Assembly: GCA_946405135.1 (NCBI GenBank) | Contig: CAMJGD010000001.1 | Span: 124,001 to 188,000, forward strand | DNA length: 64,000 bases | Direction of reading: 5' to 3' | From: an uncultured Clostridiaceae bacterium | Lineage (GTDB): Bacteria; Bacillota; Clostridia; Clostridiales; Clostridiaceae | Part shown: piece by piece, positions 22,754 through 31,628 of the stretch | How the letters are laid out: every line of letters starts with the position of its first letter | Numbering within the stretch: the stretch's first letter is position 1 | Made by a program: the position numbers and the translations under genes | The notes under the pieces: generated by a model | Databases searched by the model: none | What the model saw: the letters and a program-made list of their open reading frames with translations, nothing else | Told to the model about the DNA's origin: nothing

Positions 22754-24397
22754 ATGACACTTATAAAAGTAGCTTGTTATTGTAGAGTTTCAACAGATAG
22801 CAAAGACCAAGCCAATTCATTCGAGAACCAGCAAACATATTTTCTAAATGTGCTGGAACATAGTAAAGATTGTAAACTAATTAATATATATGCTGACCAA
22901 GGATTAACAGGTACAAAGTTAAGCAATAGACCAGAATTTAATAAAATGCTCGAAGATGCTGGAATTGATATTATAGAACAATTTACAAGCAAAGACCGAA
23001 GACTTAAGAAAAAACACATACTTTATGAAATTACAGAGCGACCTCCCCTATTCAATGAAATATGGATTAAAAATACTTCGAGATTTGCACGAAATACTTT
23101 ATCCTTTGAAATTATCAACCTTTTAAGAAATAAGGGTGTGCATATTAAATTTATAGAGCAAAACATTAATACAAAGGATATATCAAGTGATTTTCTACTA
23201 AAATTATTTCAATTATTTGATGAACAAGAAAGCCGAGATAAGTCTTCAAAGGTAAGTTTCGGGATAAGGGAAGGAGCAAGGAAAGGAACAATAAATGCAA
23301 ATAGCCGCCTATATGGTTATAACTATATACAGGCAGAAAACAGACTTGAAATAATACCCAGCGAAGCGTCTGTAATTAAAACCATATATAAACTATATAG
23401 CCAAGGACAAGGCATAAGGAGAATTATAAATTACCTAAATGACAATACTATTATGACACGAGAGAAGAAACCATTTTGTAAAAGCACTATAAAGCGAATT
23501 TTAACTAATGAAAAATATGCAGGTATTAATGCTCGACTAAAATATGATACTGGCAAGGTATTTAATAAATATAGTTACCCACAAGTTAAGCCAAAAGACC
23601 AATGGATAATTCAAGAGAGTGATAAAATACCTTCTATTATAAGTAAGGAATTATTTTATTCAGTTCAAACAATGTTACAAAGTAAAGTTAATCATAAAAA
23701 CCAAGTTGGAATATATAAAGGGATTACCGATTATGCAGGAATTATACTATGTGGTAAGTGTGGAAACCCCTATATAAGCAATATGGACAGGGGAAGGCGA
23801 TTCTATAATTGTAAGACTAAAAAGTTGAAAGGAACTGGGGCTTGTAATAATAAAAATATTAGTGAAAATAAATTAAATACCTATATAACCAGTGAAAATT
23901 ATAGACGAGCAATTTATAAATATAAGGTAATGTATAAATCAGTATTAGAGGACATGGTGTTACAACTACAACAGAGGATAAATACCAATAGTAATTTACA
24001 GGCTCAACAGTTAGGGCAGGAATTAAACAAGTACAAGGCACAGCAAAGCAAACTTTTAAACAGTTATTTAGAAAGTATTATAGATGAAAGCATTTTTAAG
24101 CAAGCGGCGGCAGAGCTTAAGAACAAGATTACAGAAACTGAATATAAAATTAAGGAACTAACAAAGCCAAACAATGAAATAATGAACGATATTGCATATA
24201 TACAAAATACTATTAATGATATAGATAGCCTTGAAATAAAAGAGCAATATACAAGAGATGAAATAATTGCAGGTATTGAAAAGATTATAATTAATGATGA
24301 TAAAGTTAAAGTTTATTACAAGGTAGCGGCAAATATTAGGCAGTTAGTTAAAAAGCATGACCTTGAAAATTACTTTAATAAGTTATTAGGTGAATAA
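22754..24397 (+). CDS. Large serine recombinase (integrase of the element)
   Basis: A 547-residue large serine integrase. The resolvase domain has Ser13 in YCRVSTDSKDQANSFENQ as nucleophile, and SRFARN near residue 106. A segment of about 24 residues before SRFARN is longer than in most relatives. The recombinase domain follows (SRLYGYNY, then IKRILTNEKYAG). A zinc ribbon begins at CGKCGNPYI, and a coiled coil follows, ending at residue 547. ATG at 22754 follows AAAGGAG by 11 bases; a GTG at 22742 lies inside that site. It ends 70 bases from the right junction, as integrases usually do. Confidence 0.95.
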   Translation: MTLIKVACYCRVSTDSKDQANSFENQQTYFLNVLEHSKDCKLINIYADQGLTGTKLSNRPEFNKMLEDAGIDIIEQFTSKDRRLKKKHILYEITERPPLFNEIWIKNTSRFARNTLSFEIINLLRNKGVHIKFIEQNINTKDISSDFLLKLFQLFDEQESRDKSSKVSFGIREGARKGTINANSRLYGYNYIQAENRLEIIPSEASVIKTIYKLYSQGQGIRRIINYLNDNTIMTREKKPFCKSTIKRILTNEKYAGINARLKYDTGKVFNKYSYPQVKPKDQWIIQESDKIPSIISKELFYSVQTMLQSKVNHKNQVGIYKGITDYAGIILCGKCGNPYISNMDRGRRFYNCKTKKLKGTGACNNKNISENKLNTYITSENYRRAIYKYKVMYKSVLEDMVLQLQQRINTNSNLQAQQLGQELNKYKAQQSKLLNSYLESIIDESIFKQAAAELKNKITETEYKIKELTKPNNEIMNDIAYIQNTINDIDSLEIKEQYTRDEIIAGIEKIIINDDKVKVYYKVAANIRQLVKKHDLENYFNKLLGE

Positions 24398-24399
24398 AA

Positions 24400-24434
24400 T
24401 TAACCCCAGTGGACAATAATTCAGCTGGGGTTAA
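24400..24434. terminator. Boundary terminator between integrase and comM
   Basis: TTAACCCCAG and CTGGGGTTAA form a 10-bp perfect stem with a 15-base loop. The minus-strand tail is T-rich, so it should stop comM transcripts entering the element as well as the integrase transcript. Confidence 0.75.
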
Positions 24435-24448
24435 ATAATACCTTGTTT

Positions 24449-24475
24449 ATGTACTATAATACAAAAATATTATGT
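24449..24475. repeat. Right attachment junction of the element
   Basis: Host comM codons for GGHN end at 24469 and the inferred AT crossover is 24467-24468. Inside lies ATGTACTATAA (24449-24459), the inverse of TTATAGTACAT at the left end. The arms sit 7 and 1 bases from the core, an asymmetry that may give attP its direction. Confidence 0.7.
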
Positions 24476-25104
24476 CCTCCTGCTGCAGCTACCTCAAGAG
24501 CTCTTTTACAGCTATTTTGGCCAATTACATCTTCAAAGTCCATAGTACTTTTTTCTTCTGTAAAGTGATATTCTTCATCATAAGGTAAAGTATCTTTATA
24601 TTTTAAAAAACCTATTACTTCATTTAAAGTAGAAAAAGGGTATATATTGGCCTTTTTTATGTAGGTGCATTCTCTCCTATTATTTGTTGGCAGCACAAAA
24701 TTATAAATACCTCTTTCTACAGCTTCAATAACTATGGGTAAAACTCCTTTTATTTTTCTTATATCCCCGCTTAAAGATAACTCGCCCATAAGCAAAATTT
24801 TATCTAAATCATCACAATATATCTGCCCTGAGGACAGAAGTATCCCGATGGCAATGGGCAAATCAAAAAGTGCACCTTCTTTTTTAATATCTGCAGGAGC
24901 CAAATTTACAGTTATCCTTCCTACTGGAAATTCAAAACCTGAATTTAATATGGCTGAACGAACCCTCTCTTTTGATTCTTTTACTGCAGTATCTGCTAAT
25001 CCTACAATGCTAAAGCTAGGTAATCCTTTTGATATATCAACTTCTACCGTGACAATTTTTCCTTCTATTCCTGTAAGGGTAGCACTTAATATTTTAACTG
25101 TCAT
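24454..25104 (-). pseudogene. comM: ComM (YifB) N-terminal part, split off by the inserted element
   Basis: 216 residues that start normally (MTVKILSATLTGIEGKIVTV) and hold the whole N-terminal Lon-protease-S5-like domain, including GLPSFSIVGLADTAVKESKE and NLAPADIKKEGALFDLPIAI. The frame runs to AAAGGHN, then three residues of junction sequence and a TAG supplied by the element. The product lacks the AAA+ ATPase. It keeps its own start and ribosome site, so a truncated protein may be made. The C-terminal half is at 12056-12979. Confidence 0.93.
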
Positions 25105-25340
25105 ATTATCACCTCATAGGAATTATTGACAATATAATGATTTTATATAATAAATAAATCAACTTTTTCTCTTTTCATCATAATTAACTGTTATTCTTTA
25201 TTAAGGTATTAATCTCTTCTAAACCATTATATTTATATGATGTAAGTGCTTTATCAAAAATAGTATTAAAGTTTTAAATGAAGTCAACAATTAAAATAAT
25301 ATTTAAAAATCCCAAATAAAACTTAGAAGGTGATTTTAAA

Positions 25341-25709
25341 ATGAATTCTCAAAAAAAAGAGATAGGCTGCTATGGAGAAGATTTAGCTGAAAAATATCTA
25401 AAATCTATAGGATATGTCATAATTAAAAGAAACTTTAGATGTAAGATAGGTGAAATAGATATAATAGCTAAAGATAAAGAGTTTATAACTTTTATAGAAG
25501 TAAAAAGCAGGTATGGAAACCTTTATGGGAACCCCGGGGAATCCATTACCTACTCTAAAAAATTAAAAATATATAAAACCGCAGAAGTGTTTATATGTAA
25601 AAGCAAATTGCATTATGCTAATTTTAGATTTGATGTAATAGAAATAATGTTTAATAAACAAAATAATAATTATTCTATCAACCTTATAAAAGATGCTTTT
25701 CAAATTTAA
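25341..25709 (+). CDS. yraN: UPF0102 family protein YraN
   Basis: A 122-residue protein of the nuclease-fold UPF0102 family. It has KEIGCYGEDLAEKYLKSIGY, then FRCKIGEIDIIAKD and FIEVKSR, the E/D-x-K pattern of PD-(D/E)XK nucleases. The cellular role is not settled. In most clostridia it lies in the same direction between rnhB and comM; here it is on the opposite strand to both. Its stop codon overlaps that of rnhB by 3 bases. AGAAGGTGA precedes the ATG. Confidence 0.9.
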   Translation: MNSQKKEIGCYGEDLAEKYLKSIGYVIIKRNFRCKIGEIDIIAKDKEFITFIEVKSRYGNLYGNPGESITYSKKLKIYKTAEVFICKSKLHYANFRFDVIEIMFNKQNNNYSINLIKDAFQI

Positions 25710-26515
25710 AGATGGATTATACTATTGAGAAAACTTTTTCTATGAATCTTACATATACCATATTCTTTTATAGCTTCTATGTGCTTTTTAGTACCATAGC
25801 CCACATTACTTGAAAAATCATAGTAAGGATATAACTTATCATACTCTTTCATAAGATTATCCCTGTAAACCTTAGCTACTATTGAAGCACAAGCTATACT
25901 TGCACTTTTGGTATCACCTTTTATAACAAACTTATTGCTTATGTTAAAATTCTTTATAGGATAACCATCTGACAATACTAGATCTGGTTTTTGCTTAAGG
26001 CTATAGCAGGCCTTTTTAAAAATTTCATTGTTGCAGAAGGTTATTCCTTTAGAATCTATCTCTTCATTGCTGCAACATGCTATGCTATAACATATTGCTC
26101 TATTCTTTATTATTTCACATAGTTCTTCTCTTTTCTTTTCACTTAAAGCTTTAGAATCATTTATTTCTAAAATCATATCATCTAAAGCACAATCAAGGTC
26201 TAATATTACTGCAGCTGATACTATAGGACCTGCTAACGGACCTCTGCCTACTTCATCAACACCCGCAATGAATTTACAACCATCAAAGGATCTATCAAAA
26301 TCATATAGACCTTTTACTCTTAATATTTCATTTTTCCTGCTTTTCATGGACTTAATAAGCCTATTACCTAGCCCCTGAACATTTTTTCTAGGATCTTTAA
26401 TAAGTTCTTCCGTAAGCATATTAAATTCTTTTTGTTCTAAATCAAATATATTAATATTATCTATTAAGTTTTTTATATCTTTATAACACATTTCATTCAA
26501 ATGCTTTTCAAACAT
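25706..26515 (-). CDS. rnhB: Ribonuclease HII
   Basis: Removes RNA from RNA-DNA hybrids and single ribonucleotides. 269 residues: a helical N-terminal extension of about 75, then the catalytic domain with IAGVDEVGRGPLAGPIVSAA (first Asp and Glu), NDSKALSEKKRE, VLSDGYPIK and SIACASIVAKVYRD. It follows rbgA after 18 bases in the usual order rplS-rbgA-rnhB. Its last codons overlap the convergent yraN. Confidence 0.96.
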   Translation of the reverse strand: MFEKHLNEMCYKDIKNLIDNINIFDLEQKEFNMLTEELIKDPRKNVQGLGNRLIKSMKSRKNEILRVKGLYDFDRSFDGCKFIAGVDEVGRGPLAGPIVSAAVILDLDCALDDMILEINDSKALSEKKREELCEIIKNRAICYSIACCSNEEIDSKGITFCNNEIFKKACYSLKQKPDLVLSDGYPIKNFNISNKFVIKGDTKSASIACASIVAKVYRDNLMKEYDKLYPYYDFSSNVGYGTKKHIEAIKEYGICKIHRKSFLNSIIHL

Positions 26516-26533
26516 AAATATCTCCCTTTTTCC

Positions 26534-27376
26534 TTAAGGCCTTTCTAAAGATATCTTTCCAATTTTTCCAGCTCTAAACTCATCTAATATCATTATAGCC
26601 GCTCTATTATAATCTATATTTCCACCTGACATTATAGCTCCTCTTTTTTTTGCTATAAGTTCAAAATTATCTAAAGGATTTTCACTGAGCTCCTCTATCT
26701 TATATCTAGCCTTTAAATTATCTTTATAATGCTGCTGTAATCTTTCTACAAGCTTTAAAGCTAGTTCTTCTATGTCCATTATCTCATCTTTTATAGCGCC
26801 TGTAAAAGCCAAATTTAAGGCCACATCTTCATCTTCAAATTTAGGCCACAATACCCCTGGTGTATCCATAAGCTCAATGCCTAAATTAGTCTTTATCCAT
26901 TGTTTACTTTTAGTTACTCCCGGCCTATCACCAGTTTTTGCTATGGTGTTTTTTGCCATTTTATTTATAAAAGAAGATTTACCTACATTAGGTATACCCA
27001 CTACCATAGCTCTCATCACTATATTAGCTACACCTTTTGCTCGCAGCCTTTCGTGCTTATCTTTCATCAAATCCAGCATAGCAGGTTTAATAGCCTTTAA
27101 TCCTTCTCCATTTAAGCTATTAACCTTAATTACTTTTATACTGTTACTGCTTAATACCTTTATCCACTCAGCTGTAATTGCATCTTCACTTAAATCACTT
27201 TTGTTCAATAATATTATCCTTGGCTTATCTTTACAGATCTCATCAATATCTGGATTAGCACTTGACTTAACTATTCTGGCATCTCTTATTTCTATAACCA
27301 CATCTACTAGCTTTAAATTTTCTTTAATTTCTCTTTTAGTCTTTACCATATGTCCTGGAAACCAATTTATAGCCAT
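26534..27376 (-). CDS. rbgA: Ribosome biogenesis GTPase RbgA (YlqF)
   Basis: A circularly permuted GTPase for late 50S assembly. In 280 residues the order is G4 (LLNKSDLS, about residue 60) before G1 (GIPNVGKSSFIN, about 130) and G3 (DTPGVLWP). It starts MAINWFPGHMVKTKREI, near-universal in the family; ATG at 27376 is chosen over an upstream TTG. It follows the rplS terminator, so it probably has its own promoter or weak read-through. Confidence 0.96.
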   Translation of the reverse strand: MAINWFPGHMVKTKREIKENLKLVDVVIEIRDARIVKSSANPDIDEICKDKPRIILLNKSDLSEDAITAEWIKVLSSNSIKVIKVNSLNGEGLKAIKPAMLDLMKDKHERLRAKGVANIVMRAMVVGIPNVGKSSFINKMAKNTIAKTGDRPGVTKSKQWIKTNLGIELMDTPGVLWPKFEDEDVALNLAFTGAIKDEIMDIEELALKLVERLQQHYKDNLKARYKIEELSENPLDNFELIAKKRGAIMSGGNIDYNRAAIMILDEFRAGKIGKISLERP

Positions 27377-27471
27377 AATCAAAATTCTCCTTCCTTAGAT
27401 ATTATTTTTTATCATTCTACTATATTTATACAATATGCATATATAGATTACAATTTTTATACAATAAAAAA

Positions 27472-27500
27472 GGGGACTTTAGAAGTCCCATTTAATAAAA
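27472..27500 (-). terminator. Terminator after rplS
   Basis: GGGACTT and AAGTCCC pair around a TAG triloop, followed on the minus strand by CCTTTTTTATTG. It ends the ffh-rpsP-rimM-trmD-rplS unit. Confidence 0.85.
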
Positions 27501-27536
27501 ATATCACCATACCATCAAAAAGTATGTACTAAAAAA

Positions 27537-27881
27537 TTATATCAATTCTTTAACTTTAGCTTTCTTACCTACTCTATCTCTTAAATAGAATAACTTAGCT
27601 CTTCTTACTTTACCTCTTCTTGTTACTTCAATTTTTTCAATTATAGGTGCATTTACAGGAAATGTTCTTTCTACTCCAACACCAGAAGCAAGTCTTCTTA
27701 CTGTGAAAGTCTCTCTCAATCCACCATTTTGTCTCTTAATAACAGTTCCCTCAAATATCTGTATTCTTTCTCTGTTACCTTCTTTAACTTTTACGTGTAC
27801 TTTTACAGTATCTCCTACGTTAAATTCTGGTAAATCATTTCTTATCTGTTCTGCTTCTATAGATCTTATTAATTCGTTCAT
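27537..27881 (-). CDS. rplS: Large ribosomal subunit protein bL19
   Basis: 114 residues. It begins [20 protein letters not shown], followed by [31 protein letters not shown] and [20 protein letters not shown] at 27881 is preferred because GGAGG lies 9 bases upstream and the length is then standard; the open frame extends to 27920. It is downstream of trmD as usual. Confidence 0.97.
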   Translation of the reverse strand: MNELIRSIEAEQIRNDLPEFNVGDTVKVHVKVKEGNRERIQIFEGTVIKRQNGGLRETFTVRRLASGVGVERTFPVNAPIIEKIEVTRRGKVRRAKLFYLRDRVGKKAKVKELI

Positions 27882-28006
27882 TGTGCATTCCCTCCTTAAA
27901 TAATTTGACGTTCTTACCATGTTTTAAATGATAGAGGACCGCCCGTACTAGCACGATGTATATTTTATCATATTCATATTTGGATTTCAATAAAAACTTT
28001 TAAAAG

Positions 28007-28717
28007 CTAATCATCTTTTAAAAGCTTTTTATCCTCTTTTGATAAGGTGATTCTTTTAAACATATCCGGCCTTTTTACTTTGGTTATAATTAATGATTGT
28101 TTTCTCCTCCACTTTCTAATATTATCATGATGCCCCGATAGGAGAACTTCCGGTACCTTTTCTCCTCTAAAAACCTCCGGTCTTGTATATTGTGGATATT
28201 CTAATAGGCCATTATAAAAAGATTCTTCTTGAAAGCTTTCATTTTTTGATAATACACCAGGAATAAGTCTGCAAATGCTGTCTACTAAAGGTATACACGC
28301 CATTTCTCCTCCTGTTAATACAAAGTCACCAAGAGAAATTTCTTGATCTATATAATTATAAACTCTTTCATCTATACCTTCATAATGTCCACATAAAAAA
28401 ATAAGTTCTTTTTCACAGCATAAAGATTTAGCTATCTCTTGATCAAAAGTCTTTCCTCTAGGACCTAAAAAGATAACTTTGCCTTTATTTATTTTTTTTA
28501 CATATTCCAAGCAATCTACAATAGGTTGAGCACACATAACCATTCCAGCTCCACCGCCATAAGGATAGTCATCAACTTTCTTATGTTTATCCATAGAGAA
28601 ATCTCTTATATTATGTACATCTATTGATACTAGACTATTTTTTTGTGCTCTCCCCATTATACTGTAATTTAATATATCAAACATTTCAGGAAAAAGCGTT
28701 AAAATACTAATCTTCAT
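28007..28717 (-). CDS. trmD: tRNA (guanine37-N1)-methyltransferase
   Basis: Methylates G37 next to the anticodon to prevent frameshifts. 236 residues begin [15 protein letters not shown] and contain the trefoil-knot AdoMet site [26 protein letters not shown] and [12 protein letters not shown]. Its start overlaps the end of rimM by 11 bases, the usual coupling. Confidence 0.97.
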   Translation of the reverse strand: MKISILTLFPEMFDILNYSIMGRAQKNSLVSIDVHNIRDFSMDKHKKVDDYPYGGGAGMVMCAQPIVDCLEYVKKINKGKVIFLGPRGKTFDQEIAKSLCCEKELIFLCGHYEGIDERVYNYIDQEISLGDFVLTGGEMACIPLVDSICRLIPGVLSKNESFQEESFYNGLLEYPQYTRPEVFRGEKVPEVLLSGHHDNIRKWRRKQSLIITKVKRPDMFKRITLSKEDKKLLKDD

Positions 28718-29204
28718 CTTGCCATTCCCCTACAGGTTTTATCACTATCTTCTGCTCATTTATATCTACATTTAAAACTATATCTTTTATAGCAGGAATT
28801 AGTACCTCTTTCTCGCCTTTTACCCAATACACATCATTACTTCCTGTTTTTATTACATCATACATTTTTCCTATTAGCTTTCCTTCTGTATCAAATACAG
28901 AGCAATCCAGTAAGTCAGCAATAAAATAAGTATCCTTAGAAAGCTCAACCGCATCTTCTCTTTTAACTTGGATATATTTATTCCTATATTTTTCTGCTTC
29001 CTCCATAGTATCAATGCCTTCTATCTTAAGAATTACTCTATCTGCTTGTAACTTACACCAAATTATCTTCTTTTCTATATCATCTATATATACAATTTTA
29101 AGCTTTCTAAATCTTTTAACATCGTCGGTTAAAGGATAAATCTTCAATTCTCCCTTTATACCATGGGGTTTACTTATCTGACCTATAGACAAAAACTCTT
29201 TCAT
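28707..29204 (-). CDS. rimM: Ribosome maturation factor RimM
   Basis: Binds uS19 during maturation of the 30S head. 165 residues: the N-terminal barrel starts [20 protein letters not shown] and the C-terminal PRC-barrel holds [19 protein letters not shown]. It sits between the KH gene and trmD, in line with other Firmicutes. Confidence 0.96.
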   Translation of the reverse strand: MKEFLSIGQISKPHGIKGELKIYPLTDDVKRFRKLKIVYIDDIEKKIIWCKLQADRVILKIEGIDTMEEAEKYRNKYIQVKREDAVELSKDTYFIADLLDCSVFDTEGKLIGKMYDVIKTGSNDVYWVKGEKEVLIPAIKDIVLNVDINEQKIVIKPVGEWQDED

Positions 29205-29263
29205 AAATTCACCACCGTAAATTATTAAAAAGAGCTAGGAATATCCTAACTCTGATAAATAGA

Positions 29264-29491
29264 TTATATAATTTCTACAACAACTCGTTTGTTTTCTTTA
29301 ATTGCTGCAGCTTTTACTACAGTTCTTATAGCCTTTGCTATTCTTCCTTGTTTTCCTATAACTTTTCCCATATCCTCTGGAGCAACCTTTAATTCAAGTA
29401 TTATGGATTGCTCTCCTGCTATCTCATTTACCTGAACTGCATCTGGGTTATCTACCAATGACTTGGCTATAACTTCAACTAATTCTCTCAT
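29264..29491 (-). CDS. khpA: KH-domain RNA-binding protein (KhpA, YlqC)
   Basis: 75 residues with one KH domain: the [18 protein letters not shown] segment (GxxG loop) in a protein that starts [19 protein letters not shown]. KhpA works with KhpB in cell division and sRNA biology in several Firmicutes. It lies between rpsP and rimM, its regular place. Confidence 0.95.
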   Translation of the reverse strand: MRELVEVIAKSLVDNPDAVQVNEIAGEQSIILELKVAPEDMGKVIGKQGRIAKAIRTVVKAAAIKENKRVVVEII

Positions 29492-29550
29492 AAAGTTTCT
29501 GCTTAAAGACTTTTTAAGAAAGTCTTCTAGCAGAATTCACCTCCCAAGCA

Positions 29551-29808
29551 TTACTTTGAAAGTTTATCATTAACTCCAGCTTTTACAAAAAGCTTCTTTA
29601 CAATATCAGAAGGCTGTGCTCCATTCTGTATCCATTTAGCTGCTTTTTCTTCATCTACTTTTATAACAGCAGGTTCAGCAATTGGATTGTAGTATCCTAT
29701 TTCTTCTATGAATCTACCATCTCTTGGGCTTCTTGAATCAGCTACAACGATTCTGTAAAATGGAGCTTTTTTAGCACCCATTCTTCTTAATCTTATTTTT
29801 ACTGCCAT
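29551..29808 (-). CDS. rpsP: Small ribosomal subunit protein bS16
   Basis: 85 residues beginning [20 protein letters not shown], followed by [20 protein letters not shown]. These are near-universal S16 sequences. It follows ffh by 30 bases and precedes the KH gene, in the conserved ffh-rpsP-khpA-rimM-trmD-rplS order. Confidence 0.97.
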   Translation of the reverse strand: MAVKIRLRRMGAKKAPFYRIVVADSRSPRDGRFIEEIGYYNPIAEPAVIKVDEEKAAKWIQNGAQPSDIVKKLFVKAGVNDKLSK

Positions 29809-29838
29809 GTTTAATTCACCTCCTTTAAAAAATATTAT

Positions 29839-31194
29839 CTATTGCATAAAAGGTAATTTTCCAAACATACCTTTTTTAGCATTTTTCTGCATACCTTTCA
29901 TTTGTTTCATCATTTTTCTCATATTCTCAAAATCTTTTAAAAGTTTATTTACTTGCTGTATATTACAGCCAGACCCCTTGGCAATTCTTTTTTTCCTTGA
30001 AGGAGAGCTACTTACCAAATTAGGATTTCTTCTTTCTTTTATGGTCATAGAATTTATTATAGATTCAATTTTGCCCATTTCTTTCTCACCTTGTGACAAA
30101 TCAACTCCTTGAAGCTCCTTAGGAGTTACCCCAGGTATCATTTCTATTAATTTGCTAAATGGACCCATTTTTTTCATCTGACCCATAACTGAAAGAAAAT
30201 CTTCAAAATTGAAGTCTTGATTTAGCATCTTATTGCCAAGTTCCATAGCTTCTTTTTGGTCTATAGCCTGCTGAGCTTTTTCTATAAGGGATAATACATC
30301 CCCCATACCTAATATTCTAGATGACATCCTATCAGGATGAAATACTTCTACATCAGTCATTTTCTCACCAATACCAACAAATTTTATTGGCTTATTGGTT
30401 ATTTCTCTTATAGACAAAGCTGCTCCGCCTCTTGTATCACCATCTAACTTTGTAAGAACAACTCCGCTTATATCTAAACTGCTATTGAATGTTTCTGCCA
30501 CAGTTACTGCATCTTGACCAGTCATGGAATCCACAACCAAAAGAATCTCCTGAGGACTTACAGCTTCTTTAACATCTTTAAGTTCTTTCATAAGTTCTTC
30601 ATCTATATGCAGTCTTCCTGCAGTATCAATAATTATCAAATTGTTCCCATTATTTTTAGCATGTTCTATAGATGCCTTTGCAATATCCACTGGACTAACT
30701 TTATCTCCCATAGAAAACACGGGTATATCTATCTGTTTGCCAACAGTTTGAAGCTGCTTTATAGCTGCTGGCCTATAGATATCTGCCGCTACTAACAATG
30801 GTTTTTTATTCTTCTTCCTAAAATGAAGAGCAAGTTTACCAGCCATTGTGGTTTTACCAGCACCTTGAAGTCCTACAAGCATTATAATAGTCGGCCCATT
30901 ATCTGAATAACTTATCTTGCTTTCAGAAGTTCCCATAAGTGCAGTAAGTTCTTCATTTACAATTTTTATAACCTGCTGAGCAGGAGTTAAACTTTCAAGT
31001 ACTTCAGAACCTACACATTTTTCACTAACACTATTAATAAACTTTTTAACGACTTTATAGTTTACGTCTGCTTCTAAAAGAGCAAGCTTAACTTCTCGCA
31101 TGGCTTCTTTTATATCTTTTTCATTTAATTTGCCTTTACCTTTTAATTTCTTGAAAGCATCCTGAAGTTTGGATGTTAATCCCTCAAAAGCCAT
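29839..31194 (-). CDS. ffh: Signal recognition particle protein Ffh
   Basis: The SRP GTPase that binds signal sequences and 4.5S/6S-like SRP RNA. 451 residues: N domain, G domain with GLQGAGKTTMAGKLA (G1), DTAGRLHIDEELM (G3) and TKLDGDTRGGAALS (G4), then the methionine-rich M domain from about 300 to the end (KMMKQMKGMQKNAKKGMFG). It is preceded by ylxM with a 10-base gap, and pairs with ftsY two genes upstream. Confidence 0.97.
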   Translation of the reverse strand: MAFEGLTSKLQDAFKKLKGKGKLNEKDIKEAMREVKLALLEADVNYKVVKKFINSVSEKCVGSEVLESLTPAQQVIKIVNEELTALMGTSESKISYSDNGPTIIMLVGLQGAGKTTMAGKLALHFRKKNKKPLLVAADIYRPAAIKQLQTVGKQIDIPVFSMGDKVSPVDIAKASIEHAKNNGNNLIIIDTAGRLHIDEELMKELKDVKEAVSPQEILLVVDSMTGQDAVTVAETFNSSLDISGVVLTKLDGDTRGGAALSIREITNKPIKFVGIGEKMTDVEVFHPDRMSSRILGMGDVLSLIEKAQQAIDQKEAMELGNKMLNQDFNFEDFLSVMGQMKKMGPFSKLIEMIPGVTPKELQGVDLSQGEKEMGKIESIINSMTIKERRNPNLVSSSPSRKKRIAKGSGCNIQQVNKLLKDFENMRKMMKQMKGMQKNAKKGMFGKLPFMQ

Positions 31195-31204
31195 GTTAAC
31201 CCTC

Positions 31205-31558
31205 CTAAATAGAAATTTCTTCCATTAATATTTTCTTTATAACTTCTAATCTATCTTTTATAGAACTATCTCTAATTTCATCTTCAATTTTAGCAATTTC
31301 ATGTTCAAGCTTTTGCTTAGTTTCTTCTAGCTTAATATTCTTACCTAAAAGATTTAATCTGTCTTCGTAGGAAACTAATTGCTTATAGCATCTTTTTATA
31401 GTATCATGAATTGCCTGCCTACTAGTATTGTTAATCTCTGAAATCTCTGATAAAGAAAAATCTTCATTATAGTAAAGATTCATTATCGCTTTTTGATTAT
31501 CTGTTAGAAGTTCTCCATATAAATCAAGCAATATAGAGACTTCTACTCTCTCTTCCAT
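31205..31558 (-). CDS. ylxM: YlxM family helix-turn-helix protein (SRP-associated)
   Basis: 117 residues. It resembles sigma factor region 4: NLYYNEDFSLSEISEINNTSRQAIHDTIKRC, then a coiled coil (KLEETKQKLEHEIAKIEDEI). YlxM always sits next to ffh and modulates SRP function in streptococci. ATG at 31558 is chosen since AGGTGATG lies just upstream; the open frame extends to 31591. Confidence 0.94.
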   Translation of the reverse strand: MEERVEVSILLDLYGELLTDNQKAIMNLYYNEDFSLSEISEINNTSRQAIHDTIKRCYKQLVSYEDRLNLLGKNIKLEETKQKLEHEIAKIEDEIRDSSIKDRLEVIKKILMEEISI

Positions 31559-31628
31559 ATCATCACCTGACTTACAAAAAAATAATATCAAAATATTTAT
31601 AGTATGTCAAGTACTTTTACTTAACAGG

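Larger units (their letters stand above)
12947..24468. mobile_element. 11.5-kb integrated element inside comM (serine-integrase, satellite-like island)
   Basis: Both ends are defined by where the two comM halves stop matching the protein family. Joined at a common AT (12945-12946 and 24467-24468) the gene reads GGHNILLFGPPGSGKT in one frame. The element holds a large serine recombinase at its right end, a short tyrosine recombinase, a phage-type replication initiator with an origin-like array, an EcoRV-like restriction-modification pair, a repressor, a lipoprotein, a Spo0E-like gene, a candidate RNA and about ten small unknown genes. No structural, terminase, lysis or conjugation gene is visible. 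Most genes run against host transcription. Whether it is a phage satellite or an integrative plasmid is open. Confidence 0.93.

Noticed and set aside
12947-24468. Complete prophage
   Set aside because: No terminase, portal, capsid, tail or lysis gene is visible in 11.5 kb; only replication, regulation, defence and recombination genes are present.
12947-24468. Integrative and conjugative element
   Set aside because: There is no relaxase, coupling protein or type IV secretion gene, and no recognisable transfer origin.
26772-27398. Plus-strand 208-codon open frame opposite rbgA
   Set aside because: It is the antisense shadow of an intact, well-conserved gene, with no ribosome site.
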